Below are positions 6,257 through 13,306 of a stretch of DNA of 14,462 nucleotides, piece after piece. Origin of the DNA: Bacillota bacterium (GTDB lineage Bacteria; Bacillota; UBA4882; UBA8346); the NCBI GenBank assembly GCA_023392595.1, contig JAEVYU010000082.1:1-14462 (forward strand). The letters are read 5' to 3'. The translations under genes and the position numbers were made by a program. Each line of letters opens with the position of its first letter. The stretch's first letter is position 1. A model generated the notes under the pieces. It worked only from the letters and a program-made list of their open reading frames with translations. It had not been told where the DNA came from and ran no database searches.

Positions 6257-7144
6257 CTACCTTTTTAGATATTTTTCTCTAAACTCACGAGGAGCTTCTT
6301 GGCGGTATTTTTTAAAGAAACGGCTGAAGTAATTGCCGTCGCTAAACCCGGTTTCCATTGCGATTTCAACAATGGTTTTATCGGTATTCACCAGGAGCTG
6401 CGAAGCCTTCTGAACCCGCAGACGGCCCAAAAATTCCATCGGTGAAAATCCCGACACCGTTTTGAAGACCCTGGAAAAATGGATCGGGCTCAAATGGGTA
6501 ACCTCTGAAAGATTCTCCAGCGTGATTTTATCGGCCAGATGCGACTCCATGTAGGTAATCGCCGGCTTGATTTGCTTTAACCTTCGGTACTGCATATCCA
6601 GTTCGGATTGTTCTGGTATTTCCTTCGTGAACTCACGCAGCAGCGCAGTCAGCATTTGATAGATTAATCCCCGTAGCGCAAGTTCATAGCCCTCTTTTTT
6701 ATCCCCGAATTCTTGAATGATATTGCCCATGCAACCCAGCAGAAAGTCATCATGGGAAATCTTATTTTCAAACCGTAAGCGGTTTTTCAAAAGTAGCTCC
6801 GTATACAGGGTTTGCTGCAAGTCAGGCTGGTTTCCCAGCAGCAGCAGGAGATCAATCTTCAATGAGTAATACTCCAAATCCCCCTCTGGATTCTCTCCGG
6901 AATGGATTTCATTGGGATTGACAATCGCTATGGAATCCTGTCCGGCTAAAATCTTTTCCTTCCCACACTGGAGCTCCAGCGTTCCTCTTGCAATGTACAT
7001 TACCATCAGCTGCTCATGCCAGTGCGGCGGGAAAATCGTTCCGTTTTCCTTGAAGAAATTGTGTTTGATATGAATTGGAATTGTTTCAGTATTCCCCAAA
7101 ACATGGCCATACATATTCTCGTCGATGATTAAATCGTTTCCCAT
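6257..7144 (-). CDS. AraC-family regulator with N-terminal cupin sensor domain
   Basis: A 295-residue transcription factor. The N-terminal half holds a cupin-like beta barrel (FPPHWHEQLMVMYIARGTLEL, with the HWHE metal or ligand-site pattern, and IVNPNEIHSGENPEG). The last 100 residues are the double helix-turn-helix of the AraC family: ITLENLSEVTHLSPIHFSRV followed by FKTVSGFSPMEFL, then TIVEIAMETGFSDGNYFSRF with the closing FFKKYRQEAPREFR. All family hallmark positions are present. The start is the ATG at 7142-7144, 8 bases after GGAG; an in-frame TTG at 7165 could add seven residues. It lies 44 bases downstream of the DtxR-type gene on the same strand and is probably the last gene of that operon, followed by a terminator. 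Effector and targets are unknown. Confidence 0.88.
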   Translation of the reverse strand: MGNDLIIDENMYGHVLGNTETIPIHIKHNFFKENGTIFPPHWHEQLMVMYIARGTLELQCGKEKILAGQDSIAIVNPNEIHSGENPEGDLEYYSLKIDLLLLLGNQPDLQQTLYTELLLKNRLRFENKISHDDFLLGCMGNIIQEFGDKKEGYELALRGLIYQMLTALLREFTKEIPEQSELDMQYRRLKQIKPAITYMESHLADKITLENLSEVTHLSPIHFSRVFKTVSGFSPMEFLGRLRVQKASQLLVNTDKTIVEIAMETGFSDGNYFSRFFKKYRQEAPREFREKYLKR

Positions 7145-7188
7145 CGTTTCCACTCCAAATGCCAATATTGTGCTATGACTGATGCGGT

Positions 7189-7572
7189 TCAGACTTTTAA
7201 CAGTTTCAGATATGCCTGAATCGCTTCAAGGGTTTCATTACTAATCGTACAACACATCTTGAGGATATCCTGATTCGTGGGTATGGTATTTTCCCCGCAA
7301 ATTTTGTTGAAAAAATTCTTTAAGGTTTTACATTGATTCGAGAAGGATTGGGCGGTCAGAACCCCTTTTGAAGTAAGGATGATTTCGCCGAGGTAGTTCT
7401 TATAAATCATTCCCATGGCTGCTAATATTCTAATTGCCCTTGTGACGCTGGGTTTTGTAACATGTAAATCGTTAGCAACATCAACCGGGCGCACGGAGTT
7501 TGTCAGTTTACTTAAATGATAGATGGAATCCAGATAATTCCGCTCGGAACAGGACAAATCTTCATACTTCAT
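7189..7572 (-). CDS. DtxR/MntR-type regulator with Cys-substituted metal sites
   Basis: A 127-residue protein with the DtxR-family layout: winged helix in residues 9-73 (NYLDSIYHL, VRPVDVANDLHVTKPSVTRA) and a dimerisation helix pair to residue 127; the SH3-like third domain is absent, as in MntR. An ungapped alignment with the DtxR core from memory puts Cys81 at the position of His79, Lys85 at Glu83, Asn100 at His98, Leu104 at Cys102, Cys107 at Glu105 and Cys108 at His106; Asn12 stands at Met10. The classical Fe/Mn ligands are therefore gone, and three thiols occupy ligand positions. The start ATG follows AGGGGGT by 6 bases. It lies 18 bases after the CDF exporter gene, clearly in the same operon, so control of that exporter by a thiol-preferring metal or redox signal is a reasonable inference. 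It may also no longer bind metal. Confidence 0.85.
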   Translation of the reverse strand: MKYEDLSCSERNYLDSIYHLSKLTNSVRPVDVANDLHVTKPSVTRAIRILAAMGMIYKNYLGEIILTSKGVLTAQSFSNQCKTLKNFFNKICGENTIPTNQDILKMCCTISNETLEAIQAYLKLLKV

Positions 7573-7590
7573 CCGCTTACCCCCTGTTTG

Positions 7591-8550
7591 TCATTTTAGC
7601 GGAAGGGTAGCCATATGGACGCCAGGCACGCTGGGTGCCGCAGGTGGATTGGCGCGCGCCACAACCGGGTCGATATGAATAACCAGTTCCACGCCATATT
7701 TCTCCAGCTCCTCCTGAGCCTGGGCCATAGCCTGATGCGCCTTAACCAGAGGCACATCAGAGGAAATTTCAGCGTGAATGGAAGCAATCACTTTTTCAGG
7801 CCCGTAATCGTGCACCATCAGGTCATGGATACCCGTCATATATTTGGCCTTGCGCATAACGGAAGTTATGGTTTGGGTAATTGCCGGATCGGGCGCTTTT
7901 CCGATCAGGGACGCAGCCGCCCGCTTGAGGACTGAATAACCGGAGAAAAGGATAAACCCGGAAACGGCAAGGCCAAGGGGACCGTCCACCGGAATCCCGG
8001 TTAATTTGGTAAACACCAGGGAAAAAGTGGCTACAACCAATACCAAAACATCTCCCCAAGCATCCAGGGAGGCCGCGGTCAGCGTCTGGGATGCGATCAT
8101 CCGGGCATATTTATGGTTGAACAGGCTGTAAAGTAATTTCAACACGATGGAAAGGGACATGAAAATCAAGGCCACGGCACTGAATCGCACCGGAGATGGA
8201 TGAAGCATCTTTTCAAAGGAAGATCCCAGAAAAAACAGGCCGATTCCCAGAATCACCAGGCCCATAAAAAGGGAACCCAAATATTCCACCCGGCCAAATC
8301 CGAAGGGGTGTTTCCGGTCAGCCGGTCTTTTTACAATGAAGAAGGTTACCAGGGTCGCAACGGAGGAAACCGCATCCACCGAATTATGAAAGGCATCGGC
8401 CGTCACTGTAGTGCTTCCGGTGGATATGTCTGAAAATAACTCCAGAGCGAAAACGAAACCGTTGGTAAGAATTCCTGTCAGTCCAACCAAGATGCCGATT
8501 TTTTCACGGTTTCCTCCGGTCGGAGAAACATCAGCTAAAAAAGAATTCAA
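7591..8550 (-). CDS. CDF-family divalent metal cation exporter
   Basis: A 319-residue cation diffusion facilitator: six membrane helices (about residues 17-210) and a cytoplasmic ferredoxin-like domain (about 215-295) with GIHDLMVHDYG, IHAEIS and LVIHIDP, the usual zinc-bridging His/Asp positions. TADAFHNSVDAVSS (50-63) in helix 2 and HPFGFGRVEYLGS (81-93) show the branch related to Mn-type CDFs, which usually read ADAFNNLSD. The transport site here would be His55/Asp59 in helix 2 and Asp163/Asp167 (DAWGD) in helix 5. The first pair is zinc-like, while the DxxxD pair is typical of Mn/Fe exporters. It exports a divalent metal in exchange for protons. The start is TTG at 8548-8550, well placed after AGGGGGT; that ribosome site overlaps the stop of a small upstream ORF. 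Confidence 0.9.
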   Translation of the reverse strand: MNSFLADVSPTGGNREKIGILVGLTGILTNGFVFALELFSDISTGSTTVTADAFHNSVDAVSSVATLVTFFIVKRPADRKHPFGFGRVEYLGSLFMGLVILGIGLFFLGSSFEKMLHPSPVRFSAVALIFMSLSIVLKLLYSLFNHKYARMIASQTLTAASLDAWGDVLVLVVATFSLVFTKLTGIPVDGPLGLAVSGFILFSGYSVLKRAAASLIGKAPDPAITQTITSVMRKAKYMTGIHDLMVHDYGPEKVIASIHAEISSDVPLVKAHQAMAQAQEELEKYGVELVIHIDPVVARANPPAAPSVPGVHMATLPLK

Positions 8551-8556
8551 AAGTAT

Positions 8557-8625
8557 TCACCCCCTCTGGATCGATATTTCGGTCATGATCTTGGAAAACT
8601 TTTGTTGGGCATGGGCAGGCATCAT
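8557..8625 (-). CDS. possible small leader ORF before the CDF gene
   Basis: A 22-codon frame (MMPAHAQQKFSKIMTEISIQ and two more residues) begins at ATG 8623-8625, 6-7 bases after GGTGG. Its TGA stop (8557-8559) lies inside the GGGGGTGA ribosome site of the CDF gene, whose TTG starts a few bases on. That geometry is typical of translational coupling. The protein resembles no family I recognise. It could be a real micro-gene, a coupling leader, or chance. Confidence 0.35.
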   Translation of the reverse strand: MMPAHAQQKFSKIMTEISIQRG

Positions 8626-8652
8626 TTTGATCCACCAACTTTCGAGACAAGT

Positions 8653-9210
8653 TTACCAGAACCGCCTGTCGCCAAAATCAGCGTGGTGCCGCATCCCGTG
8701 GTGATGGCCGCCAAACCCATGATGCCCGCCAAAACCGCGATGGTGCCCGCGCGGCGTTTCCTGATCCAAAGCGGAAGAATCCACGGAGTCCAGATGGTTG
8801 GTAAGCTTTTCGGTTAGCCGGAGCATCTCGCTGATTTCATCTTCCGTAAGTCCTTTGAATAGGGTATCCGTCAGTTTGGCATTGGCTTTTTTGGATTCTT
8901 CTACCGCGGAATTCCCCTGTTCCGTCAGAAAAATATGCAAGACCCGTTGATCCTTTTCATCCTGTTTGCGCAGAACCAGGCCGAGCTGCTCCATTTTGGT
9001 CAGCATCTCCGCCATGGAGGACGGCCGGACGTCCATGGCTTCGGCAAGCTCGCGCTGAATAACGCCTTCATTTTCAGCAATCAGCAATAATAATCTCGAC
9101 TGTTCCCGGTAGTACTCCTCCATGTGAAACATTCGGTGGGAGCAACGGTGAAGTTGCCGGCCCAGCCGGTGTAAAGCGGTATACAATTTAGCAGAATCGT
9201 TATTTTCCAT
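8653..9210 (-). CDS. MarR-family regulator with a histidine-rich C-terminal tail
   Basis: A 185-residue winged-helix regulator. The core (about residues 5-145) is standard MarR: dimer helix, YYREQSRLLLLIAENEGVIQ, recognition region RELAEAMDVRPSSMAEML (53-70), wing DEKDQRVLHIFLTEQG (84-99), and a long C-terminal dimer helix. The final 32 residues (154-185) are a Gly/His tail with HH at 156, HH at 163, HHH at 169 and HH at 175, nine histidines in all, absent from ordinary MarR proteins. Such a tail commonly binds Ni, Zn, Cu or Co, and the next gene is a metal exporter, so metal sensing or buffering is likely. The start ATG lies 6 bases after AAGGAAG. Its promoter is bracketed by two palindromes, suggesting autorepression. 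Confidence 0.88.
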   Translation of the reverse strand: MENNDSAKLYTALHRLGRQLHRCSHRMFHMEEYYREQSRLLLLIAENEGVIQRELAEAMDVRPSSMAEMLTKMEQLGLVLRKQDEKDQRVLHIFLTEQGNSAVEESKKANAKLTDTLFKGLTEDEISEMLRLTEKLTNHLDSVDSSALDQETPRGHHRGFGGHHGFGGHHHGMRHHADFGDRRFW

Positions 9211-9233
9211 AAGGCACTTCCTTGGTTGAATTT

Positions 9234-9249
9234 AGTTAGGCTCCTAACT
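9234..9249. promoter_or_regulatory. operator 1 (AGTTAGG-CT-CCTAACT)
   Basis: Perfect 7-bp arms around two bases, just downstream of the -10 box of the MarR operon promoter, at or next to the transcription start. A repressor here would block transcription. MarR is the natural binder. The TTAGG..CCTAA arms also resemble DtxR-type boxes, so the operon's other regulator cannot be excluded. Confidence 0.75.
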
Positions 9250-9256
9250 TGTTTAT

Positions 9257-9285
9257 AGTATAGCACCGCCCGCCTTGGTAGTCAA
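9257..9285 (-). promoter_or_regulatory. promoter of the MarR-CDF-DtxR-AraC operon
   Basis: On the minus strand TTGACT (9280-9285), a 17-base spacer and TATACT (9257-9262), each box one base from consensus, about 45 bases before the MarR start codon. Confidence 0.85.
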
Positions 9286-9292
9286 TAATTAA

Positions 9293-9306
9293 GTTAGGGG
9301 CCTAAC
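9293..9306. promoter_or_regulatory. operator 2 (GTTAGG-GG-CCTAAC)
   Basis: Same 6-bp core arms as operator 1, centred 58 bases away, just upstream of the -35 box and directly before the nitroreductase relic. The pair brackets the promoter and probably once controlled both divergent units. Confidence 0.72.
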
Positions 9307-9321
9307 GATATCGAGGAAGGG

Positions 9322-9688
9322 ATGGAAGAGGCTCCTGACCAATTATTAAAATTGGTAGATATTGCGCGATTTGCTCCTACGCCAGTAATAAGCAAGGGTA
9401 TCGTATATTATTATAAAAGACGAAAAAGTTCTTAAGCAAGTGAGGGAGACAACTGTTCAGTGGATGGAGGTTAATCAGTCCCAATGGTGGAGCTTTCCTT
9501 TACATATCCACGCCTATCGTGAAAAGGGAATGGATGGAATCCTGCATGCGGCGCCCCATCTTATTGTGGCGACAGCCCCCAATCCGCAAAACCGGTTCAT
9601 TCCATGGAGGCCGACATGTGGAGATTTTACTTATTTCCGGCAAGATGAAGAGAAACAGGTTTATTTCGGGCGGAAATACGGAAAATAA
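9322..9688 (+). pseudogene. Nitroreductase-family protein, fragmentary
   Basis: From 9322 the frame reads MEEAPDQLLKLVDIARFAPT and runs to a TAA at 9433-9435. The one-base-shifted frame then continues VLKQVRETTVQWMEVNQ, AYREKGMDGILHAAPHLIVATAP and RPTCGDFTYF, ending at 9688. IARFAPT, VQWME, AYRE-G-D-IL-APHLIVA-AP and a Thr-Cys pair follow the order of clostridial nitroreductases, which often reduce flavins, nitro groups or quinones with FMN. The 5' part that would hold the first FMN-contact arginines is missing. The break lies in the A-run at 9423-9427, and the C-terminal FMN segment is unrecognisable. A GTG at 9440 gives an 82-residue open frame, unlikely to be active. It is divergent from the MarR gene and abuts operator 2. 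Confidence 0.72.
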
Positions 9689-9728
9689 AGAAGTTTGATT
9701 GTCATGAACGGCTTTAAAGGGGACTGGG

Positions 9729-10166
9729 ATGGATCGGACAAGTAAAGGATTTATCGCCGGAGTTGGCGCGGGATTAATCGTTAGCGCGATCAATTTGCCG
9801 GCATATTACTGGTTTCATATCATTAAAATCCGTTTTTTGGATTGGGCTGCTATTTTGGTATTAAGAGGCTTCCCGCAAAATGGATTGGAAACGATATTCG
9901 CCTTGATCCAACAGCTTTTTTGGGATGGCGGCATGGGCATTATCTTTGCCTTTTTGCTTCCCAAAATATCCTGGCGCGGATATAAAACCAAGGGAGCCAT
10001 TTATGGAATCCTTCTTTCCTTTATTTTTTGTTCGCTGGCCATAATGTTCAGATTGCCGTTTCTCTCCGAGAAAGTTCCCTTGGAAACCGTGTTGTTCAAT
10101 AATCTGTGTGTAATCTTGTGGGGGATTATCGTGGCGGTAATCTTGAAAAAACTGGAGGAGGTATAA
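9729..10166 (+). CDS. conserved four-helix membrane protein of unknown function
   Basis: A 145-residue very hydrophobic protein with about four membrane helices (residues 8-28, 54-78, 88-108 and 120-140). It begins MDRTSKGFIAGVGAGLIVSA, where a small-residue-rich first helix with Gly pairs follows a short positively charged start. I recall similar short proteins (RLLDWAA-type segment, then FAFLLP and KGA--G) in Peptococcaceae and related Clostridia, all uncharacterised; this likeness is from memory only. The ATG follows AAGGGGACTGGG closely, with GGGG about 8 bases before. It stands alone on the plus strand, convergent with the methyltransferase gene. A 7-bp hairpin over its stop codon (GGAGGTA 10157-10163, TACCTCC 10169-10175) has no T-run. 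No function is proposed. Confidence 0.8.
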   Translation: MDRTSKGFIAGVGAGLIVSAINLPAYYWFHIIKIRFLDWAAILVLRGFPQNGLETIFALIQQLFWDGGMGIIFAFLLPKISWRGYKTKGAIYGILLSFIFCSLAIMFRLPFLSEKVPLETVLFNNLCVILWGIIVAVILKKLEEV

Positions 10167-10254
10167 ATTACCTCCCGGGCTCCAAGGTCATGATGGGAAA
10201 GCGCTCTTCCGCCATAATCCTTGACCGCCATTGTCATTGGTGTGTTTCATGGCC

Positions 10255-10869
10255 TTAATAGATCCATGGAACATACCGCTGGGTGTGTTTTTTATATTGA
10301 ATAAAGTCTTCGCCATGGACAGTTTCCAGAAAATCCTCTTCGCATCGCACCTGAATTTCAAGGGTATAGATGAACAGTAAATTGAAAATAAAAACGGTCC
10401 AGGTTGGCCAAATCAGCCAGACTCCGAAATTCAGCACAAACAACCCCAAATAAGTCGGATTGCGGATGAATTTATATATACCGGACTGAACCAAAGCGGT
10501 TTTTTCATTTTCATCAATACCCACCCGCCAGGATTGACCCATCTTGATTTGGGCGTAAAGGCAGACGCTCAACCCGATGATCCCGGTACCAAAGCCTACA
10601 AATTTGAAAAAAGAACCATCCCATAATTCAAAGCGAGCGAAAAGGGAGTAAACTTGAAAATTAGCGGTGTGGGTGATGATGATCAAAACGACATAGACAG
10701 TCAGCATGTTGAGCATGGACCCCATATATCGTTGTAGAGAGGATGTTGATTTTTTAAAGACCTCCGGGTCAACCCCAGAGGTCTTAACCAGTACAAATCT
10801 TCTGCCCTTCCATAGCAGCCAATATATAAAAAACAGCGTTATAACCAGTGAACCGCCCACTATATCCAT
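10255..10869 (-). CDS. isoprenylcysteine carboxyl methyltransferase (ICMT)-like membrane protein
   Basis: A 204-residue membrane protein. The C-terminal half is the ICMT/PEMT-type SAM-binding region: GQSWRVGIDENEKTALVQSG (about 111-130), GIYKFIRNPTYLGLFVL with the RNP-Y core, and RCEEDFLETVHGEDFIQYKK (about 175-194), where EEDFL and the final Tyr contact SAM in related enzymes. N-terminal helices at about 3-20 and 50-68. Eukaryotic ICMT methylates prenylated cysteines; the many bacterial members have unknown substrates (small thiols, lipids or isoprenoids are possible). The start ATG is 5-6 bases after GGAGG. It lies 68 bases downstream of the P-type ATPase gene on the same strand, so it could be a third gene of the Cd/Zn operon. 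It has no terminator of its own that I can see. Confidence 0.85.
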   Translation of the reverse strand: MDIVGGSLVITLFFIYWLLWKGRRFVLVKTSGVDPEVFKKSTSSLQRYMGSMLNMLTVYVVLIIITHTANFQVYSLFARFELWDGSFFKFVGFGTGIIGLSVCLYAQIKMGQSWRVGIDENEKTALVQSGIYKFIRNPTYLGLFVLNFGVWLIWPTWTVFIFNLLFIYTLEIQVRCEEDFLETVHGEDFIQYKKHTQRYVPWIY

Positions 10870-10937
10870 GATACGCCTCCGTGATGGTTACCATTTGCCG
10901 TGGTTGGGATTTATTGTTTAGTAGTCGCCGGTTTCTT

Positions 10938-13256
10938 TTAAGCGCTCTTGCCATAGCGCAGGGTCCGGCTGGCATTCAAAACAGCCAAGACGGTCACTCC
11001 CACGTCGGCAAAGACGGCCTCCCAGATACTGGCCACTCCCAGAGAGCCCAGGAGGATGAAAAATCCTTTAACCCCTAATGCCAAAAGAATATTTTGCCGG
11101 ACAATACGACTGGTCCATCTGGCAATTTCCACGGCCTTGACCAGTTTTGACGGGGCATCTTCCATTAATACCACATCGGCGGCTTCAATGGCGGCGTCAC
11201 TCCCCAGACCGCCCATAGCCACCCCGATATCGGCCCTGGTGATTACCGGCGCATCGTTCACACCGTCTCCGACAAAGGCTAGTTTTTGTTTGCGCTTGTT
11301 TTTTAAATCCCCTTCCAATTCTTCCACTTTGGTTACTTTATCTTCCGGTAAAAGTTCCGCGTAAAAACCATCCAAACCCAATTCCCGGCTAACCCGTTCC
11401 GCTACCGTTTTTTCATCTCCGGTAAGCATGACCGTTTTACGGATGCCCAGCCGTTTTAGGCCGGCGATAGTTTCCTTGGCATCCTCTTTTAATTCATCGG
11501 AGATGATGATATATCCGGCGTAAACTTCGTCGATTGCCACATAAACGCTGGTGCCCACTACATCACAATCCTGATGGTCAATATTTTCTTTATGCATCAA
11601 GCGATCGTTTCCGGCCAAAATCCTTCTGCCCTTTACCTTGGCGCTAATGCCATGAGCGGGGATTTCTTTATAATCCTGCACATCTTCCTCAGAAAAATTG
11701 TTTCCGCGGCTCTCCGCTGCGTTCCGAATGGAGTCGGCGATGGGATGGTTGCTATAGATTTCCGCCCCGGCCGCAGCCGCTAAAACCTCTTCCTGGGTGA
11801 ATCCCTTTCTGGGGACGATTTCGGTTACCCGGAAGACTCCTTTGGTTAACGTGCCGGTTTTGTCGAAAACCACGGTATCCAGGTCGGCCAAAGCATCCAG
11901 GAAATTGGCGCCTTTCACCAAAATACCGTTTCTGGAAGCGCCGCCGATGCCTCCGAAATAGCCCAAAGGAATGGAAACCATCAAAGCGCAAGGGCAGGAG
12001 ATAACCAATAATACCAGCGCCCGGTATAACCATTGATCGAAAGTCGCCCCCGGTATGAGAAGGGGAGGAACGAGGGCGATCAACGCGGCAATGCCTACCA
12101 CCGCCGGTGTGTAGTAATTGGAGAATCTGGTAATGAACTGTTCGGTGGGGGCTTTCCGCTCATTGGCCTTTTCCACCAGGTTTAAAATCCGGGCCACTGA
12201 AGAATCTTTAAAGGGTTTGGCCACTTTAACGGTTAATAACCCCTGGCCGTTAATCATACCGGCCAAAATCTTCTCCCCTGGTTCCACTTTACGGGGAACC
12301 GATTCGCCGGTTAGGGCGGAGGTGTCAGCAAAAGAGGACCCTTCAACAATATCACCATCCAGCGGCACTTTTTCACCCGGTTTGATGATGATCAGTTGGC
12401 CTACTTCCACTTCTTCGGGTTTAACCCGCCGGGTTCCGCCATTCTCTTTAAGATTGGCATATTCGGGCTGAATATTCAACAGGGCGGTAATGGAACGCCG
12501 GGAGCGGTTAACCGCCCGGCTTTGAAAATATTCGCCCACCGCATAAAAGAGCATCACTCCGGCGGCTTCCGGTAATTGATGAATGGCGATGGCTCCACCG
12601 GTGGCGATGGTCATCAGAAAACTTTCATCAAAGAGCTGACCGCGAAGGAGCCTTTTCACCGCACTGGCGATCACGGGCCAACCAACCAAGAGATAGGAGG
12701 GGAGTAAAATCGCATATTCAGCCCAGGAAAATGGCGTCCGGTGCAAGGAGTCGTTAAATATCAATCCGATGAGCAATAATACGCCGGCGCTGCCCACTAT
12801 CCATAATTTATTTTTCTCCGTTTTTTCCTCCGGCGCTGCCCCACCGAGGCCTTCGATCTTCCGCAGCGTAACTTCGGGTTCTATCCGTGCGATAATATCC
12901 TGGGCTCGTTTCAAAAATTCCACAGGCAATTCCACACTTTTGGTGGCAAAGTTAACTTGGGTATTTTCCAGCCCCTGGATTTTTTTCAATTCTGATTCGA
13001 TTTTGGCGGCGCAATTGGCACAATCCAGGCCATCCAATGAACAACGGACGGTATTTTCCCCCTCCCGTTCCAGTAACACTTCCGGCTCAATCCCGGTGAT
13101 GATGGCCCGGGCTCTGGTTTCAAAGCTTTCCGATAATTCCACGCTGAGTGTGCTAAAATTGACGCTTACATCCTCAAGACCTTGAACTTTCCGCAATTCC
13201 CGCTCAATTTTAGCGGCGCAGTTCGGACAATCCAATCCCCTCAGTGAATAGCGCAT
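10938..13256 (-). CDS. cadA: P-type ATPase exporting Cd/Zn/Pb (CadA/ZntA type)
   Basis: A 772-residue P1B heavy-metal ATPase. Two heavy-metal-associated domains in tandem carry GLDCxNC (Cys10/Cys13 and Cys79/Cys82), repeated at a 69-residue spacing with strong similarity, a local duplication. Then: phosphatase motif TGES 316-319, transport motif CPC (421-423) in helix 6, phosphorylated Asp465 in DKTGTLT, SNHP at 502-505, TGD 612-614, and GDGVNDAP 663-670. Lys730 and Asp751 (DVG) in the last helices mark the Zn/Cd/Pb subgroup (P1B-2) rather than copper. It drives metal ions out of the cytoplasm with ATP. The start ATG follows GAAGGTAAGAAG. The gene lies 50 bases behind the CadC-type repressor gene, sharing its promoter. 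All catalytic residues are intact. Confidence 0.93.
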   Translation of the reverse strand: MRYSLRGLDCPNCAAKIERELRKVQGLEDVSVNFSTLSVELSESFETRARAIITGIEPEVLLEREGENTVRCSLDGLDCANCAAKIESELKKIQGLENTQVNFATKSVELPVEFLKRAQDIIARIEPEVTLRKIEGLGGAAPEEKTEKNKLWIVGSAGVLLLIGLIFNDSLHRTPFSWAEYAILLPSYLLVGWPVIASAVKRLLRGQLFDESFLMTIATGGAIAIHQLPEAAGVMLFYAVGEYFQSRAVNRSRRSITALLNIQPEYANLKENGGTRRVKPEEVEVGQLIIIKPGEKVPLDGDIVEGSSFADTSALTGESVPRKVEPGEKILAGMINGQGLLTVKVAKPFKDSSVARILNLVEKANERKAPTEQFITRFSNYYTPAVVGIAALIALVPPLLIPGATFDQWLYRALVLLVISCPCALMVSIPLGYFGGIGGASRNGILVKGANFLDALADLDTVVFDKTGTLTKGVFRVTEIVPRKGFTQEEVLAAAAGAEIYSNHPIADSIRNAAESRGNNFSEEDVQDYKEIPAHGISAKVKGRRILAGNDRLMHKENIDHQDCDVVGTSVYVAIDEVYAGYIIISDELKEDAKETIAGLKRLGIRKTVMLTGDEKTVAERVSRELGLDGFYAELLPEDKVTKVEELEGDLKNKRKQKLAFVGDGVNDAPVITRADIGVAMGGLGSDAAIEAADVVLMEDAPSKLVKAVEIARWTSRIVRQNILLALGVKGFFILLGSLGVASIWEAVFADVGVTVLAVLNASRTLRYGKSA

Positions 13257-13306
13257 CTTCTTACCTTCTTTCGTCAGATTATACGGGCAAATATAAAAAC
13301 TACCTT

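Noticed and set aside
10001..10237. 78-codon minus-strand frame
   Set aside because: Antisense to the four-helix membrane protein. Its opening residues (MTMAVKDYGGRALSHHD) look somewhat protein-like but match nothing I can name.
12769..13185. 138-codon plus-strand open frame
   Set aside because: Antisense to the duplicated metal-binding domains of the ATPase; a shadow.
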